A DNA stretch of 64,000 nt, from NCBI RefSeq assembly GCF_024733555.1, contig NZ_JANIOF010000004.1:1-64000 (forward strand), written 5' to 3'. This DNA comes from Paenibacillus sp. SC116. Its GTDB lineage: Bacteria; Bacillota; Bacilli; Paenibacillales; Paenibacillaceae. Every line of letters begins with the position of its first letter. Within the stretch, counting starts at the first letter, position 1. The translations under genes and the position numbers were made by a program. Positions 48,650 through 57,198 of the stretch are shown in pieces. Under the pieces are notes generated by a model, which saw only the letters and a program-made list of their open reading frames with translations, had not been told where the DNA came from and made no database searches.

Positions 48650-49030
48650 ATGGAGAAAAACATTCCTAGTATATCAGAATCAGAATGGGAAATCATGAAC
48701 GTACTGTGGGATAAAGCTCCTCAAACGGCGAATGACATCATACTTTCTTTACAGGAAAGTACGGATTGGAAACCTAAAACGATACGCACGCTTCTTGATC
48801 GCTTAGTCCAAAAAAATGTAGTAGGTGTCAATAAAGATCTAAGGGTGTACACCTTTTATCCACTCTATCTACAGGAAGAGTGCCAGCGTGCTGAGGCCCA
48901 ATCATTTATCAAGCGTATCTATGGAGGTACCGTGAAATCTATGCTTGCCCAATTCATTCAGGAAGATAGCCTATCCGATGATGATATTAATGAACTGCGC
49001 AATATTTTAGATAAGCAGCCTAAAAAGTAA
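48650..49030 (+). CDS. blaI: BlaI/MecI family repressor
   Basis: 126-residue winged helix repressor (ISESEWEIMNVLWDKAPQTANDI ... KPKTIRTLLDRLVQKNVV). It binds TACA/TGTA dyads and is cleaved or released when BlaR1 is activated. GGGGGAG before the ATG. Last gene of the bla locus. Confidence 0.95.
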   Translation: MEKNIPSISESEWEIMNVLWDKAPQTANDIILSLQESTDWKPKTIRTLLDRLVQKNVVGVNKDLRVYTFYPLYLQEECQRAEAQSFIKRIYGGTVKSMLAQFIQEDSLSDDDINELRNILDKQPKK

Positions 49031-49037
49031 TAATATT

Positions 49038-49073
49038 GAAAAAAGCGATTTGGAAAATTCCAAATCGCTTTTT
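49038..49073. terminator. Terminator after blaI
   Basis: AAAAAGCGATTTGGAA pairs perfectly with TTCCAAATCGCTTTTT across AA. Confidence 0.88.
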
Positions 49074-49146
49074 GTCATAAGCTTTCTTCATTTATAAAGT
49101 GCTATTAAATCTGATTTTTTAGCGTGGGTTTTATGTCATTTGGCGG

Positions 49147-49513
49147 GCGATTCAGCAAAAAGCGCTGAGTCAAACCGGAGTAAGAGCTAGAATCGGGATT
49201 AGCTCAAATAAAATACTGGCTAAAATTGCGACAGATATATGGGCTAAGAAAAATAAAGAGGGTATTTTCACGCTGCCGCCAACGGATGTGGAGGAGCTGC
49301 TGTGGCCGTAGCCCGTAAACAAGATGTTTGGTGTGGGCTCACGGATGACAGCTCAAGGATCAAGAGTATCAGCTGACCTTATTTGAAGATCAAGTCAAAG
49401 CTAGAGCGTTGGGATAAGGCGACGGATTTGATTGAAAATCGCTATGGCAGCGCAGCGCTTTATACGAAAGTAGCGAAGCTGCTTGCTAGAAGTATGTATT
49501 AGGATTTACGGAA
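49147..49513 (+). pseudogene. Decayed copy of the SOS polymerase and YolD-like genes
   Basis: DNA and translation match the intact operon in order: polymerase residues about 135-205 (TGVRARIGISSNKILAKIA), then a jump to the QLTLFED clamp motif and NRYGSAA, then a jump to the YolD-like gene (LYTKVAKLLAR). Defects: TAG for a Gln codon near 49308, an inserted G near 49413 and TAG near 49499, with two internal deletions. No function expected. It fills most of the space between blaI and the VanZ-like gene. Confidence 0.85.
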
Positions 49514-49526
49514 GGAGGTTCCGAAC

Positions 49527-49994
49527 TTGATAAGATACATAAATATTAAGAACATTTTTATCATCTATCTTGTTGCTTTAATTATTATGGTAGTCCTTAA
49601 AGGTGATCTTAGTGATGTACTAGCGAGAATGGAAAGTATAATAGAGCAGCGAAATGAGGGGAACTGGAATATAAGTTTGACACCATTCGAATCAATATCA
49701 TCGGTTCTCGACTCTTACAATCGCCTTGGTATCAATATAGTGACCGTTAAAGTAGCTATTCTTAACATTATTGGATTTCTTCCTATGGGTTTTTTGTTGC
49801 CTTTGCTCAAAAAAAATAACACGTCATTTATAAAAACAATGTTAAAGTGCTTGGTGTTTATACTAATTATCGAAATCATTCAATTCATAGCTTGTATTGG
49901 TGTAGCAGACGTAGATGATGTAATTTTAAATTTATCAGGCTGTATAATAGGGTACATTTTTTATTTAATAGTAAGACCAGTCATTAAATGGTGA
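49527..49994 (+). CDS. VanZ-like membrane protein
   Basis: 155 residues with about four hydrophobic segments (IFIIYLVALIIMVVL, VAILNIIGFLPMGFLLPLL, CLVFILIIEIIQFIACIG, ILNLSGCIIGYIFYLI). The pattern NIIGFLPMG ... IEIIQ ... DVDDVILNLSGCIIGY is typical of the VanZ family, which includes proteins linked to teicoplanin tolerance; function here is unknown. TTG start behind GGAAGGAGG. Confidence 0.8.
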   Translation: MIRYINIKNIFIIYLVALIIMVVLKGDLSDVLARMESIIEQRNEGNWNISLTPFESISSVLDSYNRLGINIVTVKVAILNIIGFLPMGFLLPLLKKNNTSFIKTMLKCLVFILIIEIIQFIACIGVADVDDVILNLSGCIIGYIFYLIVRPVIKW

Positions 49995-50050
49995 CCTAAA
50001 TATTATATTGAAAATTATCAAGACCTAAACTTAAGGAAATCAAATAAAAT

Positions 50051-50100
50051 AAAGGGTTCTACATATTATGCATGACTAATATGTGGAACCCTTTATTTTT
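50051..50100. terminator. Bidirectional terminator after the VanZ-like gene
   Basis: AAAGGGTTCTACATATTA pairs with TAATATGTGGAACCCTTT (50051-50095) followed by a T-run. Nothing coding between it and the HxlR gene end. Confidence 0.8.
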
Positions 50101-50215
50101 AATTAACGTGTCCCGTTAGCTTAATAAATAATGAATAACGTAATATGAGAAACGAATAACGAATCCCCTAATAGTAACGCTAATTGTGTTTAGCGACTAT
50201 CAAAAAACAAGTATA

Positions 50216-50563
50216 TCAAGTAATTATCAAATGGGTTTTATCCTTCAAATTCTCTTCCCCCCAATCATACATTGCCTCTATAATTGGAAAAAATTTTAAT
50301 CCTAAATCTGTTAATGAATACTCTACTCTTGGCGGAACTACCTTGAATACTTCACGATGGATTAATTTATCCTGCTCCAGTTCCCTCAACTGTTTTGTCA
50401 ACATGGCCTCAGTAATTTCCGGGAAACATCGACGGATCTCTCCAAAACGTCTAGGCTCCTCTGAAAGATACCATAGTAGTAAGAGTTTCCATTTCCCTCC
50501 TAACATTTGTTGAACTTTTGCTAAAGCACAGTCAGGTGAATGGAACTTAGTATTTTTAGTCAC
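50216..50563 (-). CDS. HxlR-family regulator (first)
   Basis: 115 residues from GTG 50563 (GGAGGAGA upstream). Winged helix signature: LGGKWKLLLLWYLSEEPRRFGEI ... MLTKQLRELEQDKLI. A Cys (DCALAKV) lies near the N-terminus, the place where redox-sensing HxlR proteins such as YodB and HypR keep their reactive Cys. Divergent from the LLM oxidoreductase and NmrA-like genes, its likely targets. Confidence 0.9.
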   Translation of the reverse strand: MTKNTKFHSPDCALAKVQQMLGGKWKLLLLWYLSEEPRRFGEIRRCFPEITEAMLTKQLRELEQDKLIHREVFKVVPPRVEYSLTDLGLKFFPIIEAMYDWGEENLKDKTHLIIT

Positions 50564-50707
50564 ATTTCTCCTCCTAAAATAACTAATTAAAATCTCATTA
50601 CTATCAAAAAACATAGTACCTATTAAAAATAACAGTACTTGTTATTATCGCTTATAAGAAATAAGGTAATAGTACCACGTTTGCTGTGGTTTTTAAATAA
50701 TTGTTTC

Positions 50708-50785
50708 ATGAAGGATTATGAAGGAACAACTTTACGTGAACATTTAGGAGTACCTTATCAATATGGACGTGAAAACAATCAATAG
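50708..50785 (+). pseudogene. Possible C-terminal gene remnant
   Basis: 25 codons (DYEGTTLREHLGVPYQYGR) that read like the end of an enzyme, immediately before the ribosome binding site of the LLM gene. Family not recognised. May also be chance. Confidence 0.3.
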
Positions 50786-50803
50786 AAAGGATGTAGGCAG
50801 AAC

Positions 50804-51811
50804 ATGGTTCAACGTCTATCTATATTGGATATGGCTCCAGTCGATCTAGAAACATCAGCCAAACAAGCTTTAATAAATTCGGTTAAACTAGCGAGTAAAG
50901 CGGATGAACTAGGTTACGAACGCTTTTGGGTCACGGAGCATCATAATATTTCCTCCGTAGCCAGCGCTTCGCCCGAACTTTTAATCGGTCAAATAGCTGC
51001 GAATACGCAGCGCATACGGGTTGGTTCAGGTGGCGTCATGCTTCCCAATCATTCTCCGTTAAAAGTAGCTGAGAACTTCAAACTACTGGAGACATTTTAC
51101 CCAGATCGCATTGACTTAGGTGTGGGCCGTGCACCTGGAACTGACAGTAAAACTGCGCTTGCCTTACGTCGCTCTAAGAATTCATTAAACGCAGATGATT
51201 TACAGGGGTTGCTTCGTGAATTAAGAGGATATGACCATCCTTCAGAGTCGTTGTCTGATTCATTTGCTCAGATAATTGCGATGCCACAAGACGCACCACT
51301 TCCGCCAATCTGGATTCTAGGCTCCAGCCCTTATAGTGCCCAACTTGCGGCAATTGAAGCAGCCAACTACTCTTTTGCATATCATTTTAATCCTGCAGGG
51401 GCAAAAGAAGCCATCTCATTGTATCGCAAGCTTTATCAAGCAAATCATGGAGTGTCAGCACCAGATGTTATATTAGGCGTTTCAGTAATCGGCGGAGATA
51501 CGGATAAAGAAGTGGAATATCAAAAAAGAATCCTAAGTTTAAAATTTTTACAAAGCTTAGGGCACTTTAACGGTGTTGATCCACTGAAGGCACATGAGTT
51601 ACAGTTTTCTGAAACGCATCATCAAGCTACGCAATCGTTTTTATCTACTAATGTAATAGGTACATGGGGCGAATTGAAGCCAAAACTGGACTATTTGGCG
51701 GATACCCTAAGTGTTCAAGAACTCATCGTGTCAACTGCCCAAGAAGGCTTTGATACGCGATTAAAATTGTATGAGAAACTTGCTGAACTCTATAATCTTC
51801 AACCAAACTAA
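50804..51811 (+). CDS. LLM-class flavin-dependent oxidoreductase (first)
   Basis: 335 residues of the bacterial luciferase-like family (MsnO8/YtcM-type): RFWVTEHHNISSVASASPELLIG, RVGSGGVMLPNHSPLKVAE, DLGVGRAPG. Uses FMNH2 or F420; substrate unknown. AAAGGATG upstream. 28 nt before the NmrA-like gene, likely one operon under the divergent HxlR regulator. Confidence 0.88.
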   Translation: MVQRLSILDMAPVDLETSAKQALINSVKLASKADELGYERFWVTEHHNISSVASASPELLIGQIAANTQRIRVGSGGVMLPNHSPLKVAENFKLLETFYPDRIDLGVGRAPGTDSKTALALRRSKNSLNADDLQGLLRELRGYDHPSESLSDSFAQIIAMPQDAPLPPIWILGSSPYSAQLAAIEAANYSFAYHFNPAGAKEAISLYRKLYQANHGVSAPDVILGVSVIGGDTDKEVEYQKRILSLKFLQSLGHFNGVDPLKAHELQFSETHHQATQSFLSTNVIGTWGELKPKLDYLADTLSVQELIVSTAQEGFDTRLKLYEKLAELYNLQPN

Positions 51812-51839
51812 AAATATACACATGAAAGGTGATATCAAC

Positions 51840-52757
51840 ATGAATAATCAAAAATTGATTTTAGTTACGGGCGCTACTGGATTACAAGGAGGTACTGTTG
51901 CAAATGAAGCATTAAAACAGGGATTTAAAGTTCGTGTTTTAGTTAGAGATGAAAATTCTTCTAAAGCCCAGGCACTTATTCAAAAAGGGGCAGTAGCTGT
52001 AGTAGGTAACTTCGATGACCCATCCTCTTTGGAAAATGCTATGAAAAATGTCGATGCTGTTTTTTCTGTGCCGATATCTGGAGTGGATACCAATGAAACG
52101 GATAGAGAGAGAAAACAGGCTTTTGCATTAATTCAAAGTGCAATAAAAAGTGGCGTAGAACAATTTGTGCATACTTCCGTTGCAGCCACAAGCAGATATA
52201 CTGAATTCCCAGAATGGGGAACAGGTTATTGGTTTGAGAAATACTGGACAGATAAGTGGGATATAGAGGAAGCTGTTCGTTCAGCAGGCTTTTCTTCATG
52301 GACTATCGTGAAACCAGCAGCTATTATGGAAAATTTCACTGAAAAAGCTGAGTTCATGTATCCTCATTTAAAACAAGGGGAAATAAAAACGGTTACGTTT
52401 GCGGATACACGTATAGATCACATTGCAGCTGAAGATATTGCTTCTTTTGTTTGTGCTGCCTTTGCAAATCCTAAAAAATTCAATGAACATAATATTGAGT
52501 TAGCTGCCGAATCGCTGTCATATAAAAAAATTGCCGAGATCATCTCGGAGGTAACAGGAAAAGAGATTAAAATCTTAACACTTAGTATTGAAGAATCATT
52601 AGAGCAAGGAACTCATCCATTAATTGTACGATCTCAGCAATGGGATAACGTAGCTGGTTATAATGTAGATATTGATTTATTAAAGACTTACAATATTAAA
52701 TTAACTTCGTTTAAAGAGTTTGCAGAAAAATATAAAGACAAGTTTAAAATAGATTAA
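51840..52757 (+). CDS. NmrA-like NAD(P)-binding protein
   Basis: 305 residues of an atypical short-chain dehydrogenase: Rossmann motif TGATGLQGGTV, then GNFDDPSSLENAM and FVHTSVAA. Related to NmrA/HSCARG and QorB-type proteins, which bind NADP(H) and sense or reduce. AAAGGTGAT precedes ATG 51840. Substrate unknown. Confidence 0.85.
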   Translation: MNNQKLILVTGATGLQGGTVANEALKQGFKVRVLVRDENSSKAQALIQKGAVAVVGNFDDPSSLENAMKNVDAVFSVPISGVDTNETDRERKQAFALIQSAIKSGVEQFVHTSVAATSRYTEFPEWGTGYWFEKYWTDKWDIEEAVRSAGFSSWTIVKPAAIMENFTEKAEFMYPHLKQGEIKTVTFADTRIDHIAAEDIASFVCAAFANPKKFNEHNIELAAESLSYKKIAEIISEVTGKEIKILTLSIEESLEQGTHPLIVRSQQWDNVAGYNVDIDLLKTYNIKLTSFKEFAEKYKDKFKID

Positions 52758-52927
52758 CCGCCAGTTAGATGAAAAAGCAGCCGATCACAATGAGCGGCTG
52801 CTTTCATAATTGTAACGAGTTCTTTGCCTACATACTTCAGTATTTTAACGAAATCCGGCGTTTCTACAGCCAAGCTGCCGCCGAGGGTAAAGGTATCATC
52901 TTTTATATTTACTGATAGGTGCTTGTA
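52754..52927 (-). pseudogene. Minus-strand gene remnant
   Basis: Fifty-seven open codons without a start, including GGSLAVETPDFVKILKYVGK and KELVTIMKAAAH, which look coding. Family not recognised. It lies between the NmrA-like gene and a hairpin and is probably the 3' fragment of a lost gene. Confidence 0.3.
52774..52804. terminator. Terminator after the NmrA-like gene
   Basis: AAAGCAGCCG pairs with CGGCTGCTTT across 11 nt. Confidence 0.65.
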
Positions 52928-52980
52928 TCAAGTCTATATCAGGCTGGTAAGGAAGCGAGTTAACAAATATGCGGTGAAAA

Positions 52981-53024
52981 GGGGTATCTTTAAAGTCGTG
53001 GGGAAGTGACTTTTGAGATACCCC
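52981..53024. terminator. Strong hairpin
   Basis: GGGGTATCT pairs with AGATACCCC, and inner AAAGTC with GACTTT, around GTGGGGAAGT. No T-run on the plus strand. Nothing else is seen between 53025 and 53122. Confidence 0.45.
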
Positions 53025-53122
53025 TATTGTATGTAAGAGAGCTGTTCATTTTCGTTTATAAAATGAAGCCTGCTTTCGTGAAGATGTCGCTATTAGATAG
53101 ATGTAATGTGCGTAGAGACACT

Positions 53123-53512
53123 TTAAGGCGCTACTAACTCGACCTTTATTCGGTCGGGGTCTTCGAAAAACAGAGCATAATAATGTTCTCCGCCCGCGAA
53201 CGGATGCTTATCCTTATAAAGCAGATTCATTCCCTTGGCACGAACCTTTACAGTCAACGCATCCACTTGTTCTCGCGAATTCGCATGGAATGCCAAATGG
53301 TTCAGTCCTACCCGGCAACGATTGTATGGCACGTCCAAGTGCTTTTCTTTTGCTTGAACAAACACAAGGTAAGTGTCTCCTAATTTCCAACTACGACCTT
53401 CTTCCCATTGCTGATAGGGCGTATAACCAAGCTCTGACAGAAACCAACCCCAGAACTCAGCCGAACGTTTAAGGTCTGATACGTAAATCTCGATATGATG
53501 TAGTAATCCCAC
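53123..53512 (-). CDS. VOC-family (glyoxalase-like) protein
   Basis: 129 residues of the vicinal oxygen chelate fold: LHHIEIYVSDLKRSAEFWGWFL start, GLNHLAFHA in the middle, and YYALFFEDPDRIKVELV end. His6 and Glu at the end are candidate metal ligands. GTG start at 53512. 15 nt downstream of the HxlR gene at 53528, so likely co-transcribed from 53887. Confidence 0.88.
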   Translation of the reverse strand: MGLLHHIEIYVSDLKRSAEFWGWFLSELGYTPYQQWEEGRSWKLGDTYLVFVQAKEKHLDVPYNRCRVGLNHLAFHANSREQVDALTVKVRAKGMNLLYKDKHPFAGGEHYYALFFEDPDRIKVELVAP

Positions 53513-53527
53513 ACTAACTCCCCCAAA

Positions 53528-53887
53528 TTAAAGCTCTTCATTACCATTTCTTACGGTAACTTCACCGTTTGGATACCTGAACTTGATATAATCTCCGCCC
53601 CAATCACACAGCACTTTCAATACCTCTTTCAATGACTCCCCATATTCAGTGAGGGTGTATTCCACTTTTGGAGGCACTTGATTGTACACTTTTCGCACGA
53701 TTAGACCGTCTTGTTCAAGCTCTTTTAATTGTTCGGTCAGCATCTTTTGTGTAATGCCGGTTACCAAGCGTTTTAATTCCCCAGTCCGTATAGGGCCTCT
53801 CGTTAAATGATACAAAATATGAGCTTTCCACTTTCCTCCGATAACTTCTAGAACCACTTCGATTCTATTGTTGTATTGCTTCTGCAT
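53528..53887 (-). CDS. HxlR-family regulator (second)
   Basis: 119 residues, IGGKWKAHILYHLTRGPIRTGELKR ... MLTEQLKELEQDGLI. Unlike the first HxlR protein it has no Cys near the N-terminus; its only Cys is near residue 95. AAAGGAG before the ATG. Divergent from the nitroreductase, its probable target, with an inverted repeat in between. Confidence 0.9.
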   Translation of the reverse strand: MQKQYNNRIEVVLEVIGGKWKAHILYHLTRGPIRTGELKRLVTGITQKMLTEQLKELEQDGLIVRKVYNQVPPKVEYTLTEYGESLKEVLKVLCDWGGDYIKFRYPNGEVTVRNGNEEL

Positions 53888-53913
53888 ACGTAACTCCTTT
53901 GGTTTTTCTATAG

Positions 53914-53963
53914 GTACTTTTTCGTGCCTATGTTACGAAGTCGTATCTATATCACGAAAAAGT
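53914..53963. promoter_or_regulatory. Inverted repeat operator between hxlR and nitroreductase
   Basis: GTACTTTTTCGTG (53914-53926) and CACGAAAAAGT (53953-53963), separated by 26 nt, form near-perfect arms just upstream of the divergent HxlR gene. A likely HxlR binding site. Confidence 0.55.
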
Positions 53964-54118
53964 GCGTACTTTTCAATAATTTTGCTATGTAGCATAATAG
54001 GTTTTGTTAGCAGCTGATGTTAAGTAAGTAGTAAATAAAAAATCACCTTATACCGTCGTTAACATCTCGCTCATAACTAATTTTATTATACAAAAAATAT
54101 TTTGGAGGTTGTACAAAT

Positions 54119-54766
54119 ATGAATACAGCTAACCGCAATGCAAACTTTTATGATGTGATTCGCGACCGTCGTTCGGTTCGTGTCTACGACCCTTCTTATA
54201 AAATCTCGGACGAAGAAATTAAAGAACTTCTTGGCGAAGCAATGCTTGCTCCGAGCGGCACGAACCTAAACCCTTGGCGCTTTATGGTCTTCACAGACCC
54301 TGAATTGAAACAAAAGCTGCTTCCACTGGCATTGGGGCAAAAGCAAGTAGCAGATGCATCCGCAGTCATTCTCGTATTGGGCGATATGGACGCTTATACC
54401 GTTGAGAACGCAGATAAAATCAACCAAAGAGCTGTAGATGCTGGCTACATGACCGAACAAATTAAAGAAACGATTAACAACAGTGTGCAAGGCTACTACG
54501 GTTCCGTGAGTGAACAAACGAAAAAAGAATGGCAAATGCTTGACGGTGGTCTTCTCGCGATGCAATTGATGCTTGCAGCAAAAGCAAGAGGCTATGACAC
54601 CGTACCAATGCTTGGCTACAACACAGAAGAATTCCGCAAAGAATTCAACGTTCCAGACAACTTGGTCAACGTTCTTATGATTACGCTTGGAAAAGCAGCA
54701 CAACCAGGCTTCCCAACGGTACGATTGGGTGTGGATGAAGTAACAACTTGGAACGGAAACATCTAA
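54119..54766 (+). CDS. Nitroreductase-family protein
   Basis: 215 residues, FMN-dependent NAD(P)H nitroreductase fold: VIRDRRSVRVYDPSYKIS, LAPSGTNLNPWRF and the C-terminal GKAAQPGFP. Reduces nitro compounds or quinones; physiological substrate unknown. TTTGGAGG upstream. Divergent from the second HxlR gene. Confidence 0.9.
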   Translation: MNTANRNANFYDVIRDRRSVRVYDPSYKISDEEIKELLGEAMLAPSGTNLNPWRFMVFTDPELKQKLLPLALGQKQVADASAVILVLGDMDAYTVENADKINQRAVDAGYMTEQIKETINNSVQGYYGSVSEQTKKEWQMLDGGLLAMQLMLAAKARGYDTVPMLGYNTEEFRKEFNVPDNLVNVLMITLGKAAQPGFPTVRLGVDEVTTWNGNI

Positions 54767-54984
54767 TCTTCATTTTATTATAAAGCATTCTTCTTAGATG
54801 GGAACCGCCCAATCATCGGGGCTTACGAAATGGGTTAGAGGTAGGGGGTTCCCCTAGAGGATGTTGGAGTCACAGGTGCACTACCATCATTTCGTTATGA
54901 TTGGCAGCACATTAGGTACGCATTTTTATTTCATCTAATTACAGATATTATGTATCCACATTAACAACGAAAGAAGGTCATATT
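54767..54984. other. Intergenic stretch without a recognisable gene
   Basis: Contains a GGGAACC/GGTTCCC pair about 50 nt apart and otherwise nothing I can name. Confidence 0.4.
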
Positions 54985-55977
54985 GTGAAACTAAGTGTGT
55001 TGGATCAAACACCAACTTCAAACGGACAAACGTCTCAACAAACGCTGCAAAACTCGGTTGAGCTAGCTCAACTTGTAGATAAATTAGGCTATAACCGAAT
55101 CTGGTATTCGGAGCACCATGGTTCTGAAAATTTAGCTAGCGCATCACCGGAAATATTGATTGCTCACATTGCGTCTGTTACTAATCAGATTCGGGTTGGA
55201 TCGGGTGGAATTATGCTGATGCATTACTCTCCGCTGAAGATGGCTGAACTATTTAAAACATTGTCGACTTTGTATCCGAACCGAATTGACTTTGGTGTAG
55301 GCCGTGCGCCAGGTGGTGATTGGCATAGTACGCTTGCGCTGCATGAAGGCAAGAAACCAAGAATGGATAATCAGTATGAAAAGTTGAAAGAAACAATGAT
55401 GTTTATGACCGAAACGATGCCGGAAGATCATCCTTATCACAACACGTTGGCTGCTCCATTTGGCGGGACCTTACCTGAAGTATGGCTGTTGGGCTCTAGC
55501 GGCAGCAGTGCGGCACAAGCTGGACAGTTCGGTATTGGATATTCATTCGCACAATTTATTAGCGGGCAATTATCTGTTCCGATGCTAGATGCTTATCGTT
55601 CGAACTTCGTTCCTTCGGAAATCATGCCTAATCCTCAAGTCAATGTTGGTTACTTTGTCATGGCAGCTGAAACAACCGAAGAAGCCGAATATCATGCAGC
55701 AAGCCTTGATTTGAACTTGTTGTTTATGGAAAAAGGGATGCCGTTTAAAGTATTGTCCCCAGAAGAAGCTCTCAATTATTCTTACACGGAAATGGACAAA
55801 ATGCGCATCCAGCATAACCGCAGCCGCTTCCTAGTAGGAAGTGCAAAAGAAGTTGCCAATACGCTGCGCGACCATGATGAGCAATTCGGTATTAACGAAG
55901 CTGTGTTGGGTACGATCAGTCACAGTCATGAAGCAAGACTAAAATCGTATGAATTGCTTGCTAAGGAACTTTTATAA
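54985..55977 (+). CDS. LLM-class flavin-dependent oxidoreductase (second)
   Basis: 330 residues: RIWYSEHHGSENLASASPEILI, RVGSGGIMLMHYSPLKMAE, DFGVGRAPGGDW. Same family and motifs as the protein at 50804 but clearly diverged, so a paralogue and not a recent duplication. GTG start with GAAGG upstream. Substrate unknown. Confidence 0.88.
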   Translation: MKLSVLDQTPTSNGQTSQQTLQNSVELAQLVDKLGYNRIWYSEHHGSENLASASPEILIAHIASVTNQIRVGSGGIMLMHYSPLKMAELFKTLSTLYPNRIDFGVGRAPGGDWHSTLALHEGKKPRMDNQYEKLKETMMFMTETMPEDHPYHNTLAAPFGGTLPEVWLLGSSGSSAAQAGQFGIGYSFAQFISGQLSVPMLDAYRSNFVPSEIMPNPQVNVGYFVMAAETTEEAEYHAASLDLNLLFMEKGMPFKVLSPEEALNYSYTEMDKMRIQHNRSRFLVGSAKEVANTLRDHDEQFGINEAVLGTISHSHEARLKSYELLAKELL

Positions 55978-56035
55978 GCGACTTCTATAAAGATTTTTAT
56001 AAATAACTCTATATAAGGAAAGGAAGAGGAAGAAC

Positions 56036-56278
56036 ATGATTAACATACTAGATCGGATCAACGTACTAGCTCGAAAAAACAAAGCAGGTGGTTTAACTCC
56101 AGCAGAGCTAGAAGAACGCCAGCTATTGCGACAGCAGTACTTGGGCATTATTCGAGGACATGTAGATAAGTCTTTCCATGCGATCACATTTCTAGATGCT
56201 CAAGGACATGATGTTACTCCTAAAAAGCTGACACAAGAACAAGAGCAGTCATCCGTACAAATGATTGATGCCATATGA
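56036..56278 (+). CDS. DUF896 (YnzC) family protein
   Basis: 80 residues: ILDRINVLARKNKAGGLTPAELEERQLLRQQYL. DUF896/YnzC proteins form a three-helix fold; B. subtilis yneA-yneB-ynzC is an SOS operon, but no LexA box is visible here. AGGAAGAGG before the ATG. Its stop overlaps the rrf2 start by 4 nt. Confidence 0.9.
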   Translation: MINILDRINVLARKNKAGGLTPAELEERQLLRQQYLGIIRGHVDKSFHAITFLDAQGHDVTPKKLTQEQEQSSVQMIDAI

Positions 56279-56754
56279 AAATGACGACTGGCGTGGAACA
56301 AGCCGTATATGCTTTGCTGCTTCTTAATCGTTTGCCTAAGAACGCTGTGTTGTCAGGTGAATCATTAAGTCAGCAGCTGCAAGTTTCTCCAACTTATTTG
56401 CAAAAGTTAATGAGAAAGCTTGTCCAAGCAGGGCTTGTTTCCTCCGTGCCAGGTGTAAAAGGTGGGTTTCGCTTAATCGCTGATCCCGCGAGCATCCACA
56501 TCTACGATGTATTTGTCGCTGTAGAGGGTGTAGAAGCTCTGTATCGTTCCAATGGAGTATTTCAAGCGGTGTTTCAGTTGAAAGAAAACAGAACTTGTTT
56601 ATTATCTGATGTGATGAATGAGGCGGAACATGCTTGGCGGACGATCTTGCAACGTACTACAATCGCTTCTTTGCATGAGGCTGTGCAAGACACGGCATCG
56701 AATGATTCCATTCATAAGGTGGATGCTTGGTTAAAAGAGAAGATGGTGCGATAA
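56275..56754 (+). CDS. Rrf2-family regulator without the iron-sulfur cysteines
   Basis: 159 residues. The Rrf2 winged helix is clear (VSPTYLQKLMRKLVQAGLVSSVPGVKGGF). Fe-S members such as IscR and NsrR have three Cys after residue 90; here a single Cys (NRTCLLS) is present, so a cluster is unlikely. Resembles YwgB/YwnA-type members. Signal unknown. Confidence 0.88.
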   Translation: MKMTTGVEQAVYALLLLNRLPKNAVLSGESLSQQLQVSPTYLQKLMRKLVQAGLVSSVPGVKGGFRLIADPASIHIYDVFVAVEGVEALYRSNGVFQAVFQLKENRTCLLSDVMNEAEHAWRTILQRTTIASLHEAVQDTASNDSIHKVDAWLKEKMVR

Positions 56755-56820
56755 CAAGCTCATTGTTAGTAATGAGAGGAAGAGCTGCAATTAGAGATTC
56801 ATATACGAGGGGGAGAGAGA

Positions 56821-57102
56821 ATGTTTGTTAGAGTGGTTACTTTTAAAAGTAAAGCAGGAAAAGAGGAGCGGGTGCGGAAGTTAGGACGGGAAACGCTGGT
56901 GCCTATTAATCAAGAGGCAGGTTCGGTGCATGTCTATTTCTTGGAGCCTCATGCAGACAACGATTTGTTTGGTGTAGTAAGTATATGGAGGGAACAAGAA
57001 ACACTGGAGACGATGAAAAATAGTGAACAATATCGTGAATTGATTCAGGAGCTGGCTCCTTTGGTTGAATCGTTGATAGATACGGTTTATGTGTCGGATT
57101 AG
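56821..57102 (+). CDS. ABM-fold protein, putative quinol monooxygenase
   Basis: 93 residues of the dimeric alpha-beta barrel family: VRVVTFKSKAGKEE, LEPHADNDLFGVVSIW. Such proteins (YgiN-like) oxidise quinols or bind haem; function here inferred. GAGGGGGAGAGA upstream. Confidence 0.82.
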   Translation: MFVRVVTFKSKAGKEERVRKLGRETLVPINQEAGSVHVYFLEPHADNDLFGVVSIWREQETLETMKNSEQYRELIQELAPLVESLIDTVYVSD

Positions 57103-57153
57103 ATCCAGTGGCAGCCGTATACGGAAAAGTGTATAGCTATAAAGATAATGAAG

Positions 57154-57198
57154 CCTAATTTCTTAGTAAGTACGGAACGTACTGAGAGATTAGGTTTT
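57154..57198 (+). terminator. Terminator after the ABM gene
   Basis: CCTAATTTCTTAGTA pairs with TACTGAGAGATTAGG followed by TTTT. Confidence 0.7.
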
